A stretch of DNA of 64,000 nucleotides from Spirodela intermedia (lineage: Eukaryota; Streptophyta; Magnoliopsida; Alismatales; Araceae). A program made the position numbers and the translations under genes. Positions 36,270 to 46,448 of this stretch are shown piece by piece. The stretch's first letter is position 1, and each line of letters opens with the position of its first letter. The notes beneath the pieces are model-generated. The model saw nothing but the letters and a program-made list of their open reading frames with translations. It was not told the DNA's origin and made no database searches. The DNA is taken from assembly GCA_902729315.2 (NCBI GenBank), contig LR746265.1, positions 3,824,892-3,888,891 of the forward strand. Direction: 5' to 3'.

Positions 36270-37400
36270 GGCCTGCGCCCACAGTTCATCTGCTGATCCT
36301 CGAGAGAACTCGCTCTGGTAGGCGAAGAAGTAGGAACGGAAAGGTGGCGACCAATCAGGCTACCCACCGCGATCGATCGAAAGACCCCGAAAGAAAAAGG
36401 GAGAAACCGGTCTGGGGATTGAGGGGGAGGGGGTACTGTTGTTGTTCATCATGGTCTGTCAGTGTTCGTGAAACCAAAAGGGGAGAGACTCTCGCTTGCG
36501 TGGTCCAGGCGGCTGGCCATTGCTATGATGGTGTCCCGTGGAGGGCAACAGACGGAATCATTACGAAGTGGAAAACTGTATCTTCCGCCCATTAAAGAAA
36601 GATGATTTTAATCCGCGGAGGAAGCTGATGGGTGGAAATGGGCGAGTAGAACGGTGCATGGGACGAAATCACAGTCCGAAAATTATCGGACAGGACTCAG
36701 TTCTGGAGTGAAGATCTTCCTCGTCACTAGGTCACAAATCGGACGAGAACAAAGCGCGCACGAGAGATTTCCCCTTCGACAGTGGTCTGAGGAAACAGCG
36801 ACGATTGGATCTTGCAGAAGTGAATCAGGAACCTCGAGGGGAAGATGCAACAGAGAGGAGGAAAGGGTAGAGAGAGAGAGAGAGAGAGAGAGAAGGTGAC
36901 GTTCGCGAGCAAGAGGAGAGAGCGTGCGCTTCTTCTTCAAAAGAGAAAAGGAAGGGACACTTCGTCTTCCGTTTCTTCTGGAATGGCGGAGCCAGCGAGG
37001 AGGGGGAAAGGGGAAAAGGAGAGGCCACTCATTCTACTGCACTACGTCCCGACCCGCCTGTCCTCCCTGTCGAGGACTTTCTCGGCACGTCGTCGGAACT
37101 TCAGCCCTGGTTCATCGATAACAAACCCTAAATTCTTCACCCCCGCCCCCCGGTGGTGAAGACACCCTCCAGCACAGATAGGGGAGAGAATGCGGCGGGG
37201 GATCTCAAAGAGAGAGAGAGAGCGAGAGAGAGAGAGAGAGAGAGGGGTGATATCGTCGTAACCGAATTCTGGGATGGAGTTCAGAGAGAGAAAAGATGCA
37301 GCCGTCACAGCAGGATTCTTGGATCAAGGAATAAAGAAGGTGGGATATATATATATATAGAGCGAGCGAGAGAGAGAGAGTCTTCGCCATCGTCAGTGTA
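36270..37400 (-). promoter_or_regulatory. NAC gene upstream region with GA tracts
   Basis: About 1.1 kb upstream of the VND-type start. It contains GA runs at about 36,870-36,892, 37,208-37,242 and 37,357-37,380 (CT on the gene's sense strand), plus a short TA run at 37,346-37,359. GA-rich tracts are the known binding sites of BBR/BPC proteins. No clear TATA box was identified. ORFs here are low-complexity products of the GA runs. Confidence 0.55.
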
Positions 37401-37690
37401 GAACTGGAAGGGGAGGTAGACGACGTCGACAGCAACTCGTCTCGCCAAGTTGGATGCTAGGTGAGCTATTGAACTGATCCTGCAAGCCATTCATACCTGA
37501 AGCGACTTCCGATGACGTAGAGATTGCCGTTTGTGAGGTTCGGGGGTGAGATACTCAGAGGACGGCAACGAGTTACTAGTAGGAACAATAATGAAAGAAG
37601 CATGATGGAGGCCTAGAGCGGGTGTAGAGAGAGAGAGATAGAGAGGAAGAGAATGTATCGAAGTGAGGGGCTGCAATGGATGCCTTGTTT

Positions 37691-38105
37691 TGCTAACAGA
37701 AGATAACACAAGATAAGTATGGAAAGAATAGAGAATACATGGAAAATGATAAATGGAAGGGACCCCGGGAGAATCTTACAAGCGGGTTAATTCGAGAGGG
37801 CTAATCTCCACTTCTCCACTGGAAGATTCAAGACTCAAAACACTCACTATCTTCCCCCATGGCTGACAAGAGCCTTTTTATAGCTGTAATGGTCTTTATC
37901 TATGCTCCTATGACCTGACTAGTGTGCTCCGTCATTCCAACCTTAATAGGTCATCCTTTGCTCTTGTGCATTGCCCTTTTTGATGCCCAGTAGGCTATTG
38001 TTAGTCAATGGCCCTATGGTCTCTAGCAAACCATTCTAATTTTTCTCATGTGTTGGTTGGGATCACATTCCACGTGGGTAAAAGATCAAGGTTAATGTAT
38101 CAACA
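37691..38105 (-). repeat. 3' LTR of the outer element
   Basis: On the minus strand it starts TGTTGATACATTAACC next to the polypurine tract and ends ...TGTTAGCA. A TATA-like ctataaaaaggctc on the minus strand (about 37,874-37,887) and promoter-like spacing fit an LTR. The left edge may extend about 20 bases further, because similarity continues into ggcatccat. Confidence 0.65.
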
Positions 38106-38329
38106 ATACTCCCCCCTATGAGACTCACCTTGTCTTCAATGCCAAAGTTAAAAAACTACTAGTGCATAGTCCAAATTGATTCTTAAGTGACTTTGGAAGT
38201 TGGTAGTTCTTACTATTTGACAAGGATGCCCAATATTTTAGAGGGTTGCACAACCCAGGTAAGGTCTTCATTTAGCCTTGATGGGTCAACTAAACCAAGA
38301 GTTGTTAAGATGTTTGCCTTCTTAAAATG

Positions 38330-40093
38330 TGATACGTCTTCATTATCATGAGTTAATAATTAGTAAATAATATAGTTTTAGTCTTAACTCATGATAAATA
38401 GACTTATATTTGTGTTAAAGTGTGACAAGTGGTTTTCAGTTGATTAACGTGAATTTTTTCTAATTATGTGATTTTCTACGAATTTATATGATTTTTATAA
38501 TATTATTTTTGATATAAATAAAGAAAAATAAAGAAAAATAAAGAAAAAATAAATAAAAATAAAAATATAACAAAATGGGGGATACCTGCCAGCTAACTGG
38601 GCCCGCAAGCGAGTCGGAAGCACAGTCGGGGAAGAGCCGCGAGCAGGGGCTCAAGTAGCTAGGACTGATGAGGGCACGTGTGCGCCACTCTCCTTTCACG
38701 TCACCAGTGTCCAGTCGGTTGTGGGGCAAGAAGTGCTCGTACACGCGGGAGAAAGTGACTTACTTTTAAATATAATATTATTATATATTCGTCCGAAACT
38801 TCGGCACACAAGTAATGTGAGACTAAACTCACATCACACCTTCCTCAGAAGGCTTCGATGATTTTAACAACTATAATACCCCTTATTTATAATAGAGATA
38901 TACTATGATGACGTCATTTGATAAAGGCATTAGAGTACTTATTTCAATCGCTTTCATGTAGGTAAGCAACTAACACGGGTTCAAATACTCTTAGAACAAA
39001 AACTCATATTTTTTATCTGATTATTACGACTTTCTTGTAGATCGTCGGTGAAGGATTAAGCCACCAGAATCACTGGATCACCAGTGAAAATCTCGTCAAT
39101 GTGATTCGCAGAGCATTGTTACTAAAAATATTGAATGATTTATGATAAAAAGATTGCGAATCCATCAAGTAAAGTATCTTTGATTGATCGACGAACAAGC
39201 CGTCGTCGGAAAGAGGACGAGCCGCTGGGAGATGAGTCGTCACCTCCTGAGAGAGTACTGGATGCGATGAAGAGCCTTCTCTTATTGTGCGGACTTGAGA
39301 ATGAAGCTCCCTAACATGCACACCACCTCCATCTAGTTCTTCTCCATTAAGTGACAACTGTCGGAGAGCCGCAAAGTCGTTGTTTTTCCGCTCCGCCGGG
39401 TGACACCCACCGGAGACGATTCGACGACCCATTTCATTGATCTCTAGACTTCGTAATGAAATCTAGAGATTGTCCATGTTGTCCTTATCCAAGGAGAGAC
39501 TTCGAAGCCATAGACACTACATGATAATCCTCCTGAATGCTTAGGATTCTGATGCATCACCGACGCATCACTGTCACAACGTTGGAACTGTTTTTCTACT
39601 TTCAACTTAATTTTCGCTTCATTTAGTGATAATTTGTGTGATTTAAATTTACGAAGATATACTTCATTTAATTCGATTCTTCCAGTTTTTATAGATCTTA
39701 ATTTGATCAATTAAATCGTCTATAATTACTTACATAAGAATCGTCAAGTGAAATTCTATTTCTGTCTAATTCGCGTTCGTCGGACACTGACGTCATCTTG
39801 ACGTTCGCACCCTTATTTCCTTTTTTCGTAAATTTTAAATATATTTTATTTTCATTTCCTAGTATAAAATTCATAGAAAATAGTATTCTTTGAGGAAAAT
39901 TCTGAATAATTACTTGATATTATATTACATCTCTGTGATCAATCTGAAAAACTATCACTATTTTTGAAAGTTTTATTAAATTATAATTGATATATTTTTT
40001 TAGAAATACTTCTAAATATCTGAAAAATTATATTTTCTAGTTTTATAAATTTTAAATTTGCGTGATTTACTATACAATGACTAAGTCATGTCA
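38330..40093 (+). repeat. 5' LTR of the Athila-type element
   Basis: Starts TGATACGTCTTC and ends GTCA. Its first part matches 44,402-44,575 and the rest matches 47,340-48,834. It includes a perfect 12-base inverted repeat (38,345-38,356 with 38,384-38,395, atcatgagttaa) and an A-rich (AAATA-like) run at 38,517-38,570 that is missing from the 3' LTR. Confidence 0.82.
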
Positions 40094-40098
40094 AATTT

Positions 40099-40117
40099 TG
40101 GCACCATTGCTAGGAAT
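40099..40117 (+). other. Primer binding site, tRNA-Asp type (decayed)
   Basis: The sequence tggcaccattgctaggaat follows the LTR end by five bases. It equals the plant tRNA-Asp primer site TGGCGCCGTTGCCGGGGAT except for four C/G to T/A changes. Athila and Tat elements use this primer, which agrees with the gag remnant. Confidence 0.75.
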
Positions 40118-40399
40118 GTATTACATAATATTTAGTATTTTTTTGTTTTTCTCTTAGAGTACACAAAAAAAATTAACTCTTGTTTTATTTTCTTCTTGCC
40201 AAATGTTTTTTTTTTAAAAGAAATGAAGATAAACAAGGCAAAGACTGGAGCATACTGAGGGAGGATAACAATTACTAAACTTTTCCCTCGAATTTCTTGA
40301 TTTTTTATGCATGGTAGAAGATCCTTGCATCCAAGGTTAGAAAATCCTTTCATTATTTCATTCAAAATTAAAAATCTGAAAGAAAAAATAATTTTGATG

Positions 40400-41600
40400 G
40401 ATCCTGAAGGAAGTACAAGTCAAATTGAGAATAATCCTATGACCATGAAAAATCATTATATCTCTGATTCATTTCAAAGAGCATCTAATATTAGAGTCCC
40501 ATTAGCACCCACTATTAAATCAAAATAAATCTAAGAATTTTTCAAATGCTTCCTAATTTTCATGGATTGCCTTTAGAGGAACCTCATTAGTACTTAAATT
40601 TTTTTCATATAGTTTGTGAGTTAGTTAATCTCTCTTAAGTTACATTAGAAATTATTAAGATGAAATTATTTTCTCATACACTTACGGACAAAATTAGTCA
40701 TTGACTATCTACATTAGATAGAGAATTAACTAGTTGGAAAGATATAGAACAAGTCTTTCTTTGAAAATTTTATCTCTTAGGAAAAACTCAAAATATGAGA
40801 AAATATATATGAAGTTTTTCTCAAAGATCAAGAGAAACTTTGTATGAGACATGAGAAAAATTCAAAAATTTACTTAGAAAGTGTCCTCATCATGCTATCT
40901 CAAGTGGTAGCTCAATAGAATTTTTGATGATGTATTATTAGAACAACATAGAAATATGATTGATTCTATATGTGGAGGAGCTTTTATGAAGAAAACCCCT
41001 GATGAAATTTACAATCTTTATGAGAAATTAAGTGAAAATTCTAGAGATCGTCTCTTTTGAATTATATGACAAGGATAAGAAGAGAGGAATTTATGAATTG
41101 CATCATGATGATGACTCTAGTTTAAGAAATGAGGTTAATCAGATTAATCAAAGATTAAAAAAACTTGATTTACTTATTGAAAATATTAAAAGCCTCTTAA
41201 CCTTCAATTGAATGCATATAGTGCTTGTCCTATGTATGGTGAAAATGATCATTTTAAATTTCAATATTATAATTTAGATCAACCATTTTATCTTAGGCAA
41301 GAACAAGTGTAGGCACCCCACGATTTTAGTAAAAATATGAAATATTTTTCTAATTCTTATAATCTTAATTAGGGGAATAATTTTTCGTGGAGAAATCCAA
41401 ATAATATTCAAAATCCAGAAGCACTTAGATCCAATTCAAATTTTGAATTTCGTCCAAAATAGGAACATAGATTTCAGAAAAATCAACCCTCTCAAATCTA
41501 ACTTGATGTTATGGAAATGATACAACAAATGAGTCAAATGATGTAAGAAACTATGAATCAAATAATGTTACATCATAAATAAATTATAAAGGCTTTTGAG
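40400..41600 (+). pseudogene. Decayed Athila-type gag
   Basis: Scattered over frames are the landmarks of Athila-type gag (Retrotrans_gag family): a decayed 'FHGLPLEEP' block; 'LYETWEKFKNLLRKCPHH' near 40,835-40,890; 'MIDSICGGAFMKKTPDE' near 40,956-41,006; and 'NNFSWRNPNN' near 41,380. Several in-frame stops are TAG where TGG is expected, the pattern left by cytosine deamination. Confidence 0.72.
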
Positions 41601-42779
41601 AATAGGGGAGAAGAGGGACAACCACTCAGTGAGCCCATAGAAAATTTAAGAAATTGTCTAATAGTAGGATTTCAGTAAGGAGAGTCTAGCTGGATAAATT
41701 TAAGAAAAAACCCACGAAATGAAAATATTAGGATAGTGAATACATTGAGTGAGAATATTTTACATGATCATTATTTCTAATTATTAGAAGAAATCAATGA
41801 GCCATTAGAAGTAAATGAGAATATTAAGGTTGAAAATATAATAGCAGAAAATTTGAATAAAATTATTTATTGCTCACAATTGATGAATGAATATAATGAA
41901 GATGATGAGGAGAAAGAGCCCTTAGATGAAGAAATAACATCTGATCATGGAATAATCATCTAAATTTTAGTAGAAGGGAGTAAGGACAGAAATGAAGAAA
42001 AATATATTTCAGGTGAGGAAAAATCAATTGATTTAAGAGATGTAGGAGACAAAATTAATAAATATAATCATAATTTTGTAGCCATAGATGTTGATAGTGA
42101 AGATAATAATGTATATCATATACCGAAATTAAAAGATAACTCTTGGAAAGATGAAGAATTTGATGAGTTGAGAAATGAAAAGCTAGAAAAAGAGTTGATT
42201 CAACTAATGGGAAGAAACGAAAATAATGAATATGAATATAGGGATAATTTTGGAGGAGAAAATTTGAATTTTATTAAATTCATTAGATCTGAGATTAAAG
42301 AAGACAATCCTTCCATTCTTCAAAACCCACAACCCATTAGAATTATTTCTAAGCTTGAAATATTTCACTCCTCGTAAATTGAACAAATATGTATGAAAGA
42401 TAAAATAGAGTAGGGAAAGATTATGTAGATAAAATAACACATTAGGAAATGGGTGAGTGGAAGAATTAGAGATATCAATTTAGATGAAAAAATTCTAGAT
42501 TGGGTAAGAGCTAATTTGAAAATTATATGACTTGATTACATTTTATGGTCTATTAATATAAAGTATTTATTAATGAATGAGAACCTTACAATACAAGATA
42601 GAAATGAGGAAAGATTCTTTTCAAAATAAAAATATTATTTTTAGGAAAATTTTGTTAATTTTTTTTTTCTGAAAGTATATCAAGGTATATATGTGAAGTA
42701 TATGAATTTATGCTAAATCTGAAAAAGAATATCATGAAACTTACCTTAGGATACAAATATATTTTGATGGCCATAGATC

Positions 42780-42860
42780 ATCTTATATGATCTAAGAGTT
42801 GTCCAACTGAAGACATTAAATTCAACGTTGCATGGAAGGCAACTCATGGTTTTTATTTCA
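42780..42860 (+). other. Conserved post-pol segment of the Athila-type element
   Basis: The sequence gttgtccaactgaagacatt followed by a decayed 'gcatggaaggcaactca' resembles the segment commonly found just after pol in Athila-like elements (GTCTAGCT.ATGACATTAA...GCTTGGGAGGCAACCCA). At 43,100-43,143 a cattgaggacaatgtc word precedes aagttggggggtga, another usual landmark. Together they place the pol deletion upstream of 42.7 kb. Confidence 0.6.
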
Positions 42861-44385
42861 TTCTATTTGATTTTTTTTAAGCTCTATTTTTCTTAGAATT
42901 TTGCAGTACTTGTTTCTGTATTTGTTTTTTTTCAAAAAAGTATAAGAGGAATGTAAGATGAAGTGAAAAATTAAAAACGAGGTGAGGTGATGCCTTTCTG
43001 AGCTTTATCATTTATGACAATATTTTTAATGCTTAACTTTGCATATATGTATGCTTCACTTGAAAATTATATTTTCTACATATTCTATTTCGATTTTTCT
43101 ATGTCATTGAGGACAATGTCATTTTTAAGTTGGGGGGTGAAGTATTAATTACTGATTTATACTATAGGACGATTAAGAACATGTGTTTACATTTTATTTT
43201 TTTATTTTTTTATACTCACTTAGAACAGCAACTAAAAAAATAGAAATAAAATAAATTTCGAAAAAACTACAACATTTATTTTCTGATTTTCTATTAGAAA
43301 CAACAAACTGTCAAAAATAGCAAATAAAAAACAACCCAAAATTTGAAATTCTAGAGATCCTTTTCTCACATTTCAATCCCCTAAAGATATATTACTGAAA
43401 TTTGAAATTACAGTTATAAAGAGGATAGTTTTGATTTATTTTTGACAAATTTATTGTTGCTAAAAATAAAATTGAAAATAGAAAATAGAACTATCAGAAC
43501 TATCTAATTTACGAATTTCTTATATCATATTGCATGCATGAAAAATTAAATAAATTAGATTGATTGATACCAAAAGATACTAGGAAGATTATTATTGAGT
43601 CAAAAGAATGATCTAGTAGCATAAAATATTGGAATACTCCTTGGATACATGATAGATAACATGGATTTGATTTTACAAATTTTTACTTCATGATCTTGAT
43701 AGATAGTATTTACTTAATGTGAAAATTTAATTGATCATTTGAGTTTAATGGAGATTTTTACACCTTGATCTATAGGACTTGTGAGGAAAAATCACTTATT
43801 TCGAAAAAAAAAGAAGAAGAGAATAATGTAAAAAATCTAGAAACAAAGAGTACACATGGAGGGTGTGAGACATCATTGTCATTGTCAAAAATCGTACATA
43901 GAAAAACATTTGCTACAAAATAAGTGGATAAAGTGAAAGCCCTGAAAATGAAGAGTATACATAGAGGGCATAAGATATCATTCTTAATGTCAAAATTTGT
44001 CTACAGGAAAAGTTACTTATCTACTATATATATATAAAAAGGAAAAAATATAATACAAATTTTAAAATTTAAGTTATGGAAAAAGTGAAATATAGGATCA
44101 ATATTATTCTTGAATGAGTATTGATAATTGGAACATCTTGTAAATATATCTATGAGTGAAAAAGTGATAAAGATATGAATAGAAAAGTGAAGTCTACATT
44201 ATTATTCCAAGGAGTGCTTAAACATTTAAGTGCTTGACATCATTCTTAAATACTTGATATAAGAATCTAAAGTGTCTAAAGGTGCATCATTTCTAATTGT
44301 ATTTTTTATTTATGTATTGAAATATAATGTTTGAAATTTGTAAATTTTTACTTTCGTAATTCCATTGCTAAGGGACTAGTAATGA

Positions 44386-44401
44386 TTTAAGTTGGGGGGT
44401 A
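44386..44401 (+). other. Polypurine tract of the Athila-type element
   Basis: The run taagttggggggta lies immediately before the 3' LTR start TGATAAGCC at 44,402. A second, similar run (aagttggggggtga) is at 43,128-43,143. Confidence 0.7.
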
Positions 44402-44575
44402 TGATAAGCCTTCATTATCATGAGTTAATAATTAGTAAATAATATAGTTTTAGTCTTAACTCATGATAAATACACTTATATTTGTATTAAAGTGTGAAAA
44501 GTGATTTTCAGTTGATTAACTTGAATTTTTGACTAATTATGTGATTGTCTACAAATTTATATAATTTTTATAGTC
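44402..44575 (+). repeat. 3' LTR, first piece
   Basis: It matches 38,330-38,510 for about 175 bases, including the 12-base inverted repeat (44,417-44,428 with 44,456-44,467), and then stops abruptly near gatttttatag. Unrelated genic sequence follows. Confidence 0.85.
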
Positions 44576-45059
44576 TTATAACACCTACTATAGTTTTGGC
44601 TGATCTCATAGATCTCCAAGATCTCTTCAAGTAAGCCGCCCTCTTCCTCTCTCATACTTGGAAGCGCCCCGCATTTGGGCAAAAGATGGATTGCCGTAGG
44701 AATGTACCTACTCACCCGCTTCATTTTTCATATGATCTGAACATTGGAATGTGATGCTGTCTTCGAAACAGTCCATCGGGGTCGCTCTTCTGTTTTTTTT
44801 AATCAGAAGTACCCAGTGAATCCGAGAATTACTTGTTGGGATTTCCTGATAGTAAATATTAAATTTGTTTTTATTGTATCATTTGGACATCAAAATTCTC
44901 TCAACCTGTAAAACCAGTCGAGCAGAGGGGGGCTTCATGCAGGCCATGCCCAGCATCATCCCCGTGATCTTCTGACATTCGCCCCCCTTCATGGGTCCTT
45001 CCTTCACTGGCTGAGCTGTGACGATTTAGTTATCTGTCGCCGGGAACTCGCCTATCGAG

Positions 45060-45811
45060 ATGGCCCATATCCTGTTGCTCGCCTCCGTCGTCGCGCTCGC
45101 TGCGGCGTGTGGTGACGTCGCCTCGGCACAGGGTCCCTCGCCGGCGACGGCAACCGACTGCGACGCAGTGGTTCATGCCCGCCTGCTCCCGTGCCTGACG
45201 TACGTGCAGGCCGGGAGCAACCTGACAAGGCCCGAAAAAGGGTGCTGCCGGGGGCTTTCATCAGCCGCGCAAGACGACCTTGATGAGCCGGCGAACTTCA
45301 TTTGTGACCGGGAGCAAAGTCCGGAAAGCTCCTATGATTCTCCGTCGCGGTGTCTCTGCGCGTTCCTGTCCGCAAGGTCAACCTGTTGCTGCCTACCGTC
45401 TGCAACACGATGGCGCCTCCGCCAAGCCTGTGCCCGTGTAAGTTTTTATTCTCCGCCTCCCTCATCTACTCAGAGCTTCTCCTACCGGCGATTAGATTGT
45501 TCCTCCCCCTCCCGGATCTTTGATATTTGTAGCGTTGTTCTACCACGCAAAGGCGTTGCCATTGATTTCAACCACGGTGCCTAGTATTCTTCTTTCCAGT
45601 TCTCGGGACCCCCCACAGGAGTCCGGTGGGCTCGCCCGCCGCCGCTGCGCCGGCGGGGTCTGCCACGACGCCCGACGTCGCCAACCCTCCGGGCGACGAG
45701 CCCGCTGCTGCCGGCCCCCGGACCGGGAACGACGCATATCCGAGCTCCAGACGCTCCTCCACCCTGGCGCTCCTCGCGGCCACCTGCTTCGCCATCGCTC
45801 CCGCTCTCTAG
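45060..45811 (+). pseudogene. LTPG-type GPI-anchored lipid transfer protein, broken
   Basis: The start encodes a signal peptide (MAHILLLASVVALAAACG) and the first four cysteines of the eight-cysteine motif (DCDAVV...LLPC...GCCRG). The CxC pair follows (RCLCAF), but only after an unusually long stretch of about 35 residues where 10-15 is normal. The remaining motif (VNLLLPTVCNTM...SLCP) is in another frame, so one base appears to be missing near 45,380. A donor cgt|gtaagt at about 45,439 and an acceptor ttccag at about 45,598 lead to a Ser/Pro/Ala-rich second exon ending in a typical GPI-anchor tail (STLALLAATCFAIAPAL, stop 45,809-45,811). The intact protein would bind lipids at the outer membrane face or cuticle. 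I judge it a pseudogene, unless a sequencing error explains the frameshift. Confidence 0.7.
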
Positions 45812-46448
45812 CCTAGATTCCACCGTCCGCCCCTCAGGTGATAACGCCATCACACTCGGGGAAGAACGACCGTCCTTGAAAATTCCAGATCGTGTAGGTT
45901 CAATTTCGATCAAACTGTCAGTAAAACTTGAAAAGAAAATCTGCTTTTCGAAGTTTGACTTCGGGGTTTTGCGATCGACGACATTTGTCAGAACCCGCCG
46001 CCACATCCTATACGTGAATCTTAGTCCATACGGCCCAGTAACGGCCGGGGATGACGCAGACATGGCAGCTGTCAGTCTCCTCCGGTCGGTACCCTCTTCC
46101 CTTCTTCGTCCTCGCGGAGGTAGAAGACGATCTCTGGAGCAATGACTGCTGACACAGACCACTCTTTTTTCCACGCGAGATGGGGATGGCGACTGTGCCG
46201 TGCCATTCAGGAAGGAGGGGCTTCCGACCCCGTGACCAGAGCAAGCCAGCCTGCCCAGGCTCTTTATTGCCGTCCCGCCCGACAGCGGTCTGCCAGTCTT
46301 CCTACGCCGCCTCCCCACACCAAATTGCTCCTGTCTCCCGGCTGCCTCAACGTAGTTATAAAATCCCCTGCTCGGAAGCTGTTTGTCCCTGTTTTCTCTC
46401 ACCTAGGCTTCCCAACGGCGGCGGTGGATGCCTGGAGCAGGTCTGAAG
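45812..46448 (+). promoter_or_regulatory. Spacer and promoter of the second lipid-transfer gene
   Basis: The 640 bases between the two genes contain no supportable ORF. The 273-codon minus-strand ORF is a shadow in GC-rich DNA. A good TATA box, tataaaa, is at 46,357-46,363, 86 bases before the ATG, which suggests this gene carries its own promoter. Confidence 0.6.

Noticed and set aside
45581-46402. 273-codon minus-strand ORF across the lipid-transfer spacer
   Set aside because: Antisense to the LTPG second exon and to the TATA-bearing promoter of the next gene. Its composition follows local GC content only.
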